In this document: piece by piece, positions 22,118 through 31,845 of the stretch
How positions within the stretch are numbered: position 1 is the stretch's first letter
How the letters are laid out: every line of letters begins with the position of its first letter
Origin: Ornithodoros turicata
Taxonomy: Eukaryota > Arthropoda > Arachnida > Ixodida > Argasidae
Reading direction: 5' to 3'
DNA: 64,000 nucleotides
NCBI RefSeq assembly: GCF_037126465.1
Contig: NC_088207.1
Coordinates: forward strand, 45,690,143 to 45,754,142
Notes under the pieces: generated by a model
What the model was told of the DNA's origin: nothing
What the model saw: the letters and a program-made list of their open reading frames with translations, nothing else
The model's database searches: none
Program-made: the position numbers and the translations under genes

Positions 22118-23251
22118 ATGCCATTCCCAGACTCTCTTCGAAAGATAGACCCTGGCTGGAGGCTCGGCAAGCAGTCAGAACCGTCATTCTCTTCGACAAT
22201 TAAGGAAGACGTCAACTTGTGCATTCGCGTACCTCTCATCGTCTGCAACCTACTCATCATGTTCTCCTGCCTGGTGGTGTTTTGGTGCGGGGTCGTCGCG
22301 CTCATCAACCGCCCGGATGACGAAGGTAGCTTCTGGAATCGGCTCGGTAACAACGCTTTCTTCACTACAGTCATGCATCTCGAAGTAGTTATCACTCTCT
22401 GCAGCACTACTGTCTTCGCGGGTGCCTCGTTAGGCTTTCTGGGTGCCCTCCGGGAGAACATGACCCTCCTTTCCTGCTATAACATATTTCTCATGACTTC
22501 TGTCGCCTTAATCAGCGTCTTCGTCATCATCAGCGGATTCTTTACAGGACACATCAAGAGTAGCGTGAAGGAACACTACTTCAAAGACTTCATCGTTGGC
22601 TACAGAGAGAATCCAGATTATCAAAACATCGTGGACAGTGTGCAAGATACCCTTCGCTGTTGTGGCATGTCCGACGAAAATTTCAGGGACTGGAACCTGA
22701 ACCCGTACTTTCGGTGCGAGGAAAAGAATCCAAGCCGAGAACGATGCAACGTTCCTTACTCCTGCTGCCGCCCGAACGCTTCGTCGGAGCTACCCCGTAG
22801 TACACTGTGCGGCGCGAAGGTTCTTACCCTTGATGACCAGGCTGCTTGGGAGCGTGTTTACGTGCGCAGTTGCGCGGATGCCGTCGTGAGTGGTATTCGA
22901 AATAGAATTCCAACAATTATGGCAGTAAGCATGGCGTGTATCTTTGTGCTGTTGCTGCTCTTTGTATCCTCTGTCAGACTAAAGGACGAAGTTAACGTGA
23001 TGAACACGATTTACGAAGCCTATTACAGTAACCTCATTGCGGGTCAGAAGGAAATGAAAAAGATGGGAGTTTGCCTGCCTCCGAAGTCTGAAGAGACAGA
23101 GGAACTTCCTGAAGTATCAAAGGCTCTCGGAACTGCTGACGAAAGGGTGTCCCTTACGAAAAGGAATGCTATCCCTGCTAAGATTCAACTTGCTGCTAAC
23201 GAAGCGTGGATACGTACGAAGAGCTTCTTCGGGAAATTCATAAGCAAATGA
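22118..23251 (+). CDS. Tetraspanin, eight-cysteine (TspanC8-like), intronless, tandem paralogue
   Basis: It encodes 377 residues and is clearly homologous over its length to the gene 0.85 kb upstream: IVCNLL in TM1, FLGALREN after TM2, LRCCGMSDENFRDW, NPSRERCNVPYSCC, LCGAK, and an AWERVYVRSCADAVV block before TM4. The large loop again has eight cysteines (RCCG at 180-183). The C-terminal tail is basic and differs from the first copy, so the two may differ in trafficking or partners. The ATG at 22118 sits in a good context (GGAACCATGC). Like its neighbour it has no introns. By family it should act at the plasma or endosomal membrane, organising partner proteins such as ADAM10. That partner is known for vertebrate and fly TspanC8 proteins and is only inferred here. 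Confidence 0.92.
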   Translation: MPFPDSLRKIDPGWRLGKQSEPSFSSTIKEDVNLCIRVPLIVCNLLIMFSCLVVFWCGVVALINRPDDEGSFWNRLGNNAFFTTVMHLEVVITLCSTTVFAGASLGFLGALRENMTLLSCYNIFLMTSVALISVFVIISGFFTGHIKSSVKEHYFKDFIVGYRENPDYQNIVDSVQDTLRCCGMSDENFRDWNLNPYFRCEEKNPSRERCNVPYSCCRPNASSELPRSTLCGAKVLTLDDQAAWERVYVRSCADAVVSGIRNRIPTIMAVSMACIFVLLLLFVSSVRLKDEVNVMNTIYEAYYSNLIAGQKEMKKMGVCLPPKSEETEELPEVSKALGTADERVSLTKRNAIPAKIQLAANEAWIRTKSFFGKFISK

Positions 23252-25269
23252 GTGACTTCGTCCTCAGTTATTGTATTGTTTGAAATTATTACCACATGTA
23301 TCTTGAACAGTTTAACGAGTCACATAAAATTTAGTGCAACAAAATAGCGGGTAAGTGTATTCCTCGTAGCGTCTTAATTGTACGAGTCTTTCGTCTTCCT
23401 TATATTTGTAAGGTTTCTTTTTCCAACGCGCTGCAATATTCAGTTGTCCGCGAAGTAGTTCCATGCACATTGCCTTCACACTGACTCGACTGGTTCAAGT
23501 GTGCTGTCATAGGTCAATTCTTCCGGTCCTTGGGCAGTACTCTTGTCGCAGAGCCAACGATAATTCGTTATCTTTGTGACGAGAGGACGAATTCTAACCA
23601 AGGTAGACTGCAGCGGGAATAGATCTCTGCAGGATATTTGTCCAGGGCTCAGACCGCGACGACCGCTGCGACGAACACCTTGTAGAACACCTCTTGTAGT
23701 ATGACTCCATTCAGCCTGCGCTTTCTTACTTTATGTAAGGCCTGCCCAGTAAAAGTTTACTCCTCCGCATTTCTTCGCTCAAACACTGGTTCACAACCAC
23801 AAGGCTCAACCGTCTATCAAGTATCACGTTAACATCGGCCCCAGTATAAAGTGTGCAAACCTCACCCAGAAGTTTTCCGCCGTACATCACAGTTCCATCA
23901 GGAGCAATGTGCTCATGGCGCATGGATCATGTGGCGACCTGTTGGATCTTGATAGACCGTTTGCTGGCACGTCCTTGCAAAATGCTCAAAACTTCGGGCC
24001 GGTTCAGTGCGTACGTCTGCTGTTACGCAGTTTGAAGCTGCTTAATGCGCCATGCTTCAAAAGCCGATAACGTTGCCGGTGAGCGTTATCAGAAGGCTGC
24101 GTTGATGCGTAATAACGCGATAACCATCTCGTTCAGGAACTGGTGGCTGTCGCTGATTTCCTTCGTCTGCACCTTGCTTTGGAATTTGACGCTGAATCTG
24201 GTTGCCCTCGCCGCGGACGGAATGTCTGTGCAGTTGTGCGAGGACGGAGGCCTATGTGTCCGAGACAGGTCCCCGTTGTTTCGTCGAGGTTGGTTCAGTG
24301 ATTTTGAACTGAGGTGCAATGTGCCTTGCAATTTGGGCGCATGTTAATCTACGGGGTCGATCGTCCTGGGCAAACTTGCTGGCAAAGGAACTGTGCTGAA
24401 TTTTCCTCAGGGAATACACTCAGACAGCATAGTCTGTGCCAAGGTTCGAGCAAGTGTCTGTTGCTCGCACTACAGCAAGTTGCGAATGCCGAAGTGCTCC
24501 AAAAGAAGCGTACTTTCACACACGCAGAGGGAGTCTTATTGGCTGACAGCTAGAATGGCACTGCATAACCCGACAGCAGGATCACTTCTGACTGCACTAA
24601 GAGTCGGAGACTCTCTTCTGTTTCCAGCTATCATGCTTTCGGTCTTTTCTGACGGCAGTTATTCATAACCTTAAGACAAACTGCTGGTGGTTATCTTGAC
24701 AATATTCACGTTTTTATTCACTGTCACCGCCCTCCTCATCCATTCCACCCTACACTTACGTGCTTCACCACAGGAAAGACACAGCAGAAAGGCACTTGGA
24801 ACTCACATACGATCACCCTTTAGGAAAATGTTTCTTTTAAAACCCATGTTGACGTTTCTGAGCATGAGAACCACCTTTCGGCTTTCTCTCAGCGATACCT
24901 GACACGGCATTCCATGGACAATCACGAGGGCTACCTTGTACCTGAAACTCGTTTCTTTTGGTGACTGTCACCTGCGTGAAACCAAAGGCGCTGAAGAGCG
25001 AAAAGCCCTTCGCAATAGACAGTATGGTTTCGGATTCACGAGGACGCATGTGACGTGTGCTGAAGATGTGTTCTACTATAGTGCCTTCGTGTACTTTTCA
25101 GGAATAGATGAACAAATCAGCCAACCAAAAGATAAGCGTTCCCTTCGTGGTGTCAACACATATAATGCAAGATGCAAAACAAGAGCGAAGCATCACGTCA
25201 TAGACGTCGTCACACACGTGGTGACAAATGCAGCAGCAGTCACCCTCCTCTTTTGTCTGATGCATGCAC
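23252..25269. other. Intergenic with possible decayed coding remnants
   Basis: A minus-strand frame at 23923-23726 reads like a protein fragment (GTVMYGGKLLGEVC, GADVNVILDRRLS), and the same frame upstream is open except for two stops. I do not recognise it. A plus-strand frame at 24687-24902 begins with a hydrophobic helix (MVILTIFTFLFTVTALL), but its surroundings match nothing. Neither is called as a gene. Confidence 0.3.
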
Positions 25270-27766
25270 CTAGTTGCTCACAGAGGCACCACCGGTCGCC
25301 GGGCTTTTCACGATGCTGTCTCTGTACGAAGACAAATGCTTCACAGTATACACCTGCAAAAACAAACAAACAAACAAAAACGCAGAGTGCGCTTTACACG
25401 ATTCCCATTGTCCAGTTGGGGTCACACTGTCCTTTGTACCAGTTTATCATTAAGACAATGTCCAAATTTTGAACGGACCTACCTTGAAGAACATCAGGCT
25501 CACCAGTATCACAGTGGGCAGTATGAAGAAACCGCTCTGGGGAAGCACACAACAAAGTCGTCAATTTACACTTGCCCTTAAAACTGATATTCAAAAGCTA
25601 CATAATTAACATCTATTGGTTAATTGCTTAGTGATTTGTTGTCCGGTTTTCCCCTTTGTGCTTTTTATTCAGCTTTCAAGTTCAACCAACTGGAGATCAT
25701 GTTGCTCGCGTGAAGTGACTGGCATTACGAGACTGGATTCGCAGCACAGTACACGTGCACTACTTACGTTCACTTTATTCACTTTGACGATAATAATTCC
25801 GATCCAGGCGACCAGTTCAAAGCCCATGCAAAGAGATCCCCAATTGATGAACGTCGTCAGAGCCTGGGGACAGTTCTATGGGAATATACAACTGTACTGT
25901 TGAATGCTGTTCAGTGATGCGCACTGAAGCAGTGAGACTGCCTAGAGCACCAAGAATTTGACGGAATGATACGCGATGTCTATACTCACGTCTTCAATAC
26001 CAACAACCAGGAACAGATCCACCATGATACTAATACACGTGGTCACCACGAAAGGAACGGGAGCCAAGGTCATTTCTGTATAGAACACAGAAACATGCAC
26101 TCTTAGATTCCTTTTATGAGGTACCTATGCTAGTAAGGGTATGCAGATAAATGTGATCCGTCTGCACGGTACAGAAGCGCATTAACAAATTATCGTGCGC
26201 AATCATCTAAATTTCGTATTGCAACATTCTTGAATAATTTCGATCACATTGTGAATAGTGCCACTTCTGTTAATCATTTGAAGTAAATACTATACTACCA
26301 CCAGCTCCAGTGGCACAGTGGTTAGGGTGGCCTCTCTCCACGCCGAGACCGGGTGGTGACGCGGGGGTGGTGACCGGGTGGTGACACGCGTTCGAATCCC
26401 CGCGCCGGCTGTGCTTTCTGGGGTTTTCTCTGGGTTTTCCGGCAGAGTTTCCAGACGAATGTCGGCACAGTTCCCCTTGAAGTTTGCCCAGGGCGCATAC
26501 TATCCTCCCCCTGACCCCCACTCCTTCCTGCAGTCCTCTCTCCATCTGTCCATGTCTGGGCACCGCTCATATACCACCACAGTTACTTCGCGGCAGTAAC
26601 GCGGAATTAAAAAAAAACTATATAACCATCTGCTGTTTGCAAAGTCGTTCATTAAGAATGTATGTTTCTCCGCGTATGTTCCCATTCGTAGTTTTTCTGT
26701 TGGAGGCTTGTACAATATATCTGTGGATTACATGAATAGTTAACACACTGCTGCCACAAGGGTCCGGGTGCTTTGTCAGGCTTGTGCCTTTGTACTCAGC
26801 ACCCGTTATTCTGCATTGCAGAAATGAAAATTTAAAAAATAATGCATATAAGAAGTAACGTGCCTTTGACGTTAGTCCTGATGATACTGAGCTTCATGTA
26901 CATGGTTGCCTCTTCAGGATTGATAAGGATGAAAAAGAGCAGCAGCAGGAGGAGAGCGTTGCAAATCTGAAAGTGGACGCATTGCAGGTGAGGTGGATGT
27001 CTGCACGTACATGGAGCTGTTCGAGCCTTCATAAGTTAATGGCATGCAAGGTCATATTTCCAGATACGCTCACAAGAGCTTCACTAACATTCCTCTACAC
27101 AATTTTACTTACATGTATATTTCGTCTTGATTACAAATAAAAGAAACGAGAAGAGAATGTGTGTGTGCATTGAGTATTGGATGGCTTCGTCCTGGTAACA
27201 CAAGCGGTATCACCCTACATGCAACAATAAACTCTCGAGGGAGAACTAGCAAGCATTAGTTACCGGCTCTCCCCAGAGAAGGACTGCTGGGATGCATAAC
27301 CTGCAGAATTTTGTGTTCCCAAAGCTATGTCGTCAGTCATAATCATCGGTCATCCAAAGCTCACTTGTATTATCGATCAATAATCAGTATTATTCATCTG
27401 TTTGTGAAGTACTCCGGTCCTTTCTGTTCATGCTTCACGGAGACTTTTATGCGGATACTGACAAAGGAAGGGTGCACCAATGCCCTACAGCAAGCTTGCG
27501 TCGCGAGGTGCATCAGTGTTTGTGTGCCACTATGTTTGATCTTAAAGAAATATTTCTGCATCTGGAAACGGGTTCAGACATAACCTGCTACATACAACAT
27601 ACTATATACTATGTATATAGGGGGCTATGGTTCAGAATGTAAGCGCTGAACTTACGAAGCAGAGCGCCCCAAGGGCTTGAATACTAGGTCGACTCTGAAG
27701 CCTGAAGAAGAGATAGCATCCTTGTTTTTGCTGTGGCGGTTGCTCACTGAAAGAGTACAGAACCAT
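25270..27766 (-). CDS. Four-TM membrane protein, 6 exons, head-to-head paralogue A
   Basis: Exons in transcript order are 27766-27656, 26966-26864, 26075-25990, 25875-25768, 25536-25483 and 25353-25270. They give 181 residues ending in SVSN and a TAG. The phases (0, 1, 0, 0, 0) fit throughout. Exon 1 has GCYLFFRLQSRPSIQALGA and leads into TM1 (ICNALLLLLLFFILI). PEEATMYMKL follows, then TM2 (FVVTTCISIMVDLFLVV, closing with GIED), TM3 in exon 4 and TM4 (FFILPTVILVSLMFF) in exon 5. The internal exons of 103, 86, 108 and 54 nt equal those of the plus-strand paralogue at 28413. Intron 2 begins with GC rather than GT. Exon 4 has a second possible acceptor 12 nt downstream (25863). The family is not recognised; both termini are probably cytoplasmic. 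Confidence 0.8.
26299..26618 (+). mobile_element. tRNA-derived SINE in intron 2 of four-TM gene A
   Basis: The head has an RNA polymerase III A box (TGGCACAGTGGTTAGGGTGG) and B box (GTTCGAATCCC). Next come GGGGTTTTCTCTGGGTTTTCC and a GAATGTCGGCAC block, and an A-rich tail at about 26610-26618. Short ACTATA repeats flank it. It contains an internal duplication (GACCGGGTGGTGAC twice) between the boxes. The copy at 44170-44452 has the same order of blocks. Confidence 0.88.
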
Positions 27767-28412
27767 TCACTGTTTTGCAGTTATTGTCACATGAAGGCGA
27801 AGGAACGTATCACTACGCTTGTGTCTCTATCGTAGGAGCCTGTTATTCGAAGCTACCCGCAATAAACAACGACCTATTACCTGGAAGGTGCTGCCACGGC
27901 GTTCATTTTGCCGCTCTGTGCAGTGTAAGGACCTCCTTGCTCAGAACGAAGATATGGTTCCTATACTTCATCTTCGGCTTCTACATTGTATGCATCGCGT
28001 GTGTGACATATTCTGATCATGCGCAGAACACAAGAAGCCCTGCCTTATTTTCCTTGGGTTTATTGATGTTCAGATCTCTGCCTCGTTTAAAACTACTCTG
28101 ACTATTTTTTTCTTTTTTTTTTACGCCAGTATGAGTCATTTTCTACTGTCTTTATTGCACTTCGATGTGTTTCTAGGTAGACGAGCAACGACCTTAGACG
28201 AAACCTAAGAAGCAGCATTCAAAAAAGTAAAATAAATATAACCATATTTTGCGGATCACAGTGATGCTGTGTGTCCGGTTTTTACATTTCCGCAAGACGA
28301 CTAACCTACGGACAATTCTGAAGAATCTGTAGTTCTCTTACGCGTATCAGTGCCACCAAGATCATCATCATCATCATCATCACCACCACCTGTGTTGCGT
28401 TATCAAGTAACC
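27767..28412. promoter_or_regulatory. Divergent intergenic region, likely shared promoter of the four-TM pair
   Basis: The 646 bp separate the two proposed start codons, which face away from each other. An (ATC)n(ACC)n microsatellite at 28359-28389 lies about 25 bp before the plus-strand ATG. A T-run lies at 28110-28122. Untranslated first exons could extend into it. No specific factor sites are claimed. Confidence 0.4.
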
Positions 28413-29936
28413 ATGGACTCTCCAACGAACGATTGCACAGGGTGTATCTTCTTGAGGACGAAACTCAGCATCCAGACCATGACAAGCATCTGCTTTGTTA
28501 GTACAGTGTCTCTTGTTCGTTGCCATTCTGATGAAAATGATCGTCTCCTGCTCTGAAAAGACTGAAAAGAAGGGGAAAGAGCGTAAAGAAGCTGCCTGCC
28601 ACCCCAGAAGCGTTGCCTTATAGATATGTCGCTCGGTGGTCTGCCGTTTAGTACATACTTCAACAGGAACTGTGAAACTTCATTAGCCATACAGACGGGA
28701 CAGTTCGTTTACTTGACGATTTTTACAGACTTTCAACAGCGTGGTCCTCGTCTTTCATGTGTTTGCCATGATGAGTTCTGAAGACGCAGCTGTTTACTTG
28801 AAGCTCAACTCCATTGATGCGCTACCTAGTGGTAAGCATTAGGTTTCTGTGCCAATACATTTTGTACAGAAATATTGAAATTTTCGAATACGATTCGAAT
28901 TGTTTTGTAAGCTGTTGCAATACAGAAATTCAAGCCATCACTATCCCAAGGATGGTCCTTATATGTGTGACGATCGTCATTGACCTTTTCCTCGTCATCG
29001 GCATCGAAGACGTACGTCTTTATATCTTTCCGTAGCATCGAATCGAATTATTTCGATATATTGACGTGGCATCTCGTATATCGAATACGTGAATCGGTGT
29101 TACCGAAATGGTGTTGTGTAAACAGTGAGCGTTCACTATTTCAGAACGTCAAGGCTGCCCTTCGGGGATTCGTCTTCTGGAATACTTTTATGGTGGTCGT
29201 GGAATCACTCACAATATCAGGGATCGCAATATGGAAGGGTACCGCAGAGAACGTAAGTATATAGAATTCGAGAAGGAGCGCGAGGGCATTGCCTTTCTGT
29301 CACATGTTTGAAAACTCGATTACTGAACTCTTTTATTCGCAGGTAACACTGCTGCTTGCTTGTGCTGGTTCTTATGGTTGTATCCTAGCACTGAGGGTAA
29401 GTACATTCGTATGGTCAGAAATATCTGGACGGGATAGAGTGCACAACCACTGCACTATTCATAGAGATAGCGCGCTATGGTTTCCGTAACAATTTCATGG
29501 AAGTTGGGAAAATATTCGGCTTTGAATCACACACTTTTGCTTCACGTTCAAGCCCAATTGATCCACGTTTAGAAGAAGACCGTTTGTGGCTTGTACGGCT
29601 CAGTTCTGGTCTCCGAGCTAGAGAGCCAATACGGACGGACATCGCATGTGATGCGAAGGCCCAATATGGCACTTGGAGCGTAATATCTCTCAAACGTGAT
29701 AGATCTACCTAAATCCATTCATTTATCCATTTATCCAGGGCTGCTTCGCGAAGCAAGTGTACGATTATATGGGAAGACTGGGAAGCCCTAATACTGCTTC
29801 AGTGTCAGCATCACTGTCAGCTTCAAGGTTGGTAACAGAAAAGCACTCCACTGTGGATGAAGACGCCACGCAAACCACGGTTCTTGATGAGCTTGCAGTT
29901 GCACACACTTCAGACAGGCGCACTAAAAGTGCTTAG
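28413..29936 (+). CDS. Four-TM membrane protein, 6 exons, head-to-head paralogue B
   Basis: Exons 28413-28496, 28729-28831, 28926-29011, 29145-29252, 29343-29396 and 29739-29936 give 210 residues. All five introns have GT-AG ends and the phases match gene A exactly. Exon 1 (MDSPTNDCTGCIFLRTKLSI) parallels GCYLFFRLQSRPSI of gene A. TM1 is VVLVFHVFAMM, then EDAAVYLKL, TM2 is MVLICVTIVIDLFLVIGIED, TM3 begins FVFWNTFMVVVESL, and TM4 is VTLLLACAGSYGCILAL. The C-terminal tail (about 65 residues, Ser/Thr-rich and charged) is much longer than in gene A and may hold regulatory sites. I do not recognise the family. It resembles small arthropod four-TM proteins only in general shape. The spliced model rests on conserved exon lengths rather than transcripts. 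Confidence 0.82.
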
Positions 29937-30289
29937 ACTATTCCGTGAAGTGTTCTACATGGTTCTGGGATGCTTGTTTTTGCGATTCGAGTTATAAAAA
30001 CGTGCACATGATTGTATACCTGTGTACAATTGTTTATGTGTATGGCGTGGATTAGCAGAAGTTATTTCTGACGTTTTTGCACTATAGGGTAGCGGAGTCT
30101 GTCTGGACAGCATTTGATGTACCTGGTTCCATACAAGACGTGCTGTGCAGTTTTGTGCATTGTATACGAACACATCACATGTGCTATAGTGATAAGCTTT
30201 ATGTTACCCTTTCCTCAGTTTCCCAAATGCGCTTCTGGAGACGAACCGACATTACCACCAATCACCCTGCGTCTCTCAACTTTTTCTTC

Positions 30290-30311
30290 TTCTTTTTTTT
30301 TTTTTTTTTCG
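30290..30311 (+). repeat. T-rich tract
   Basis: A CTTCTTC run followed by about 20 T residues lies just before the MITE at 30331. Confidence 0.8.
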
Positions 30312-30330
30312 TGTGGCACAAGTCGTTCTA

Positions 30331-30815
30331 CGCTCTTAAAAATGAACTTCACCGCATAGCACGCTCTGAACCAACCATCATCTCGAATGATATCGTTATC
30401 TGCCCTGGGGGCTTAATCGCCTCATCTTCGTTACGGTCGTTACGAGCTAACGAGTGTCGGGAAATTCAAAAAGAGGGCGGGAAATTAAAAAAGATGGGCA
30501 CGTGACACATTGCACGTGACGTGTACCACGCCCTTCACGTATCGCGCGAAGAGCGCCGTGCACGTGTTTTAGCACGTGCCCTTCTCGACGAGTGCCCCGC
30601 CCCTCGTTAGCTCGTAACGCGTGCAAGCGATTAAGCCTCCTGATTTGTTGAAAACGGTAGACGTACGCCTTTTTTGTGACACTTATGCTCTTCATAATTG
30701 TCACAAAAAAAGCGTACCCCCCCCCCTTTTCAACAAATCAGGTCATATAAAGATATCATTCGAGATGGTGGTTGGCTATTAGCGTGCTATGAGGCGAAGT
30801 TCATTCGTAAGAGTG
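30331..30815. mobile_element. Fold-back MITE (GTACGCC family) interrupted by another MITE
   Basis: The outer arms are CGCTCTTAAAAATGAACTTC... and ...TTCGTAAGAGTG, with TA immediately outside both ends. The left arm is broken after TATCTGC/CCTG at 30407 and resumes at CCTGATTTGTTGAAAACGG at 30639. The intervening 231 bp are a different inverted-repeat element. Without it this copy would be about 250 bp like its neighbour. The centre has GACGTACGCC, then TTGTGACA...TTGTCACAA, and on the right arm a mutated GCGTACC. Confidence 0.88.
30408..30638. mobile_element. Nested MITE, 231 bp, inserted inside the MITE at 30331
   Basis: The inverted termini are GGCTTAATCGC (30410) and GCGATTAAGCC (to 30637). 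The inner inverted blocks are GTTACGAGCTAACGAG and CTCGTTAGCTCGTAAC. CCTG lies on each side (30404-30407 and 30639-30642), consistent with a 4-bp target duplication, since the empty site in related copies has a single CCTG. The interior has four CACGTG palindromes. Confidence 0.85.
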
Positions 30816-30837
30816 TATGTTACTCTCCTAATGTATC

Positions 30838-31085
30838 CACTCTTAAAAATGAACTTCACCGCATAGCACGCTCATAGCCAACCACCATCTCGACTGATAT
30901 TGTTATCTGCCCTGATTTGTTGAAAACGGGAGGCGTACGCCTTTTTGTGACACTTATGCTGTTCATAATTGTCACAAAAAGGCGTCCGCCCCCCCGTTTT
31001 CAACAAATCAGGGCAGATAACGATATCATTCGAGATGATGGTTGGTTAGGAGCGTGCTATGCAGTGAAGTTCATTTCTAAGAGTG
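30838..31085. mobile_element. Fold-back MITE (GTACGCC family), intact 248-bp copy
   Basis: It runs from CACTCTTAAAAATGAACTTC to a TTCATTTCTAAGAGTG end and is nearly a perfect hairpin over its whole length. The centre has AGGCGTACGCC, TTTTTGTGACA, a short loop, TTGTCACAAAAA and GGCGTCCGCC. TC lies outside both ends. It has no coding capacity. Confidence 0.93.
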
Positions 31086-31845
31086 TCGGGTAAAAGTAGT
31101 ACCTATCCAATGATTGACTTCCTTATTTATTCATTAGCTTGTATCGGGACTCACTCCTCATCAGCGACGCAAATTCCCACAGTGATAAACGCCCTAATGT
31201 AGGTGCCGCTCTGTCATTTCGTGTTATTTCGTATGAGTTGCCAACAGACCGTCTTTTTAACATTTTCCCCCATCAGCACGGAGATCCACCGTTAATCGTC
31301 TTGCTAATCATGCTATCCATCCAACGGTATCACATAGTGTCAGCTTTACCGTAGCTTCCTTCCAGGAGGAAATTTAAAGGCACTGGTGATTCCTTGTTCC
31401 TATACCAGCCGTCTTCGCGAGCCACACTTTAAAGGGACTTCCCTTCAGCTACTTAGCGCATTAAAAATTATCAGTGGACAAGATAAACATTCTTCCCCCA
31501 CCCTTTCAACGTCCCAGCCGTATCTTCCTGACACTTGAGCTGCGCTTCCTCGAAACGTGTGTCCCAACATGCACGCGCTGAGGACAAGACGTTGTGCTTG
31601 CAGCCGAGTCGTTCGTCGACCGAAGAGAAAGAAGGAAGAGGGTTAAAAAAATGTGGGCGTGGAGGAGAGGGAGGAAATGTGGAAAGGAGAAGCGATCACC
31701 GATGCGGAGCGCAGAGATCCGCCGAAACGTCAGTTCAGGACCGTCTCTCTTGAGCTGGTGGCCAGCGTTCAATGGCGTAAGCAGACCTCAGCTCTTTCTC
31801 CTGGTTCTACCTCAAGTAAACGATCTCGTCCGCTGGTTTACCAAC

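Noticed and set aside
23726..23923. Minus-strand protein-like fragment (GTVMYGGKLLGEVC)
   Set aside because: Possibly a decayed gene, but upstream stops and no family recognised; noted only in the intergenic entry.
24687..24902. Hydrophobic frame that could be a third tetraspanin TM4
   Set aside because: No CCG loop, no conserved cysteines in order and no other TM helices could be lined up around it.
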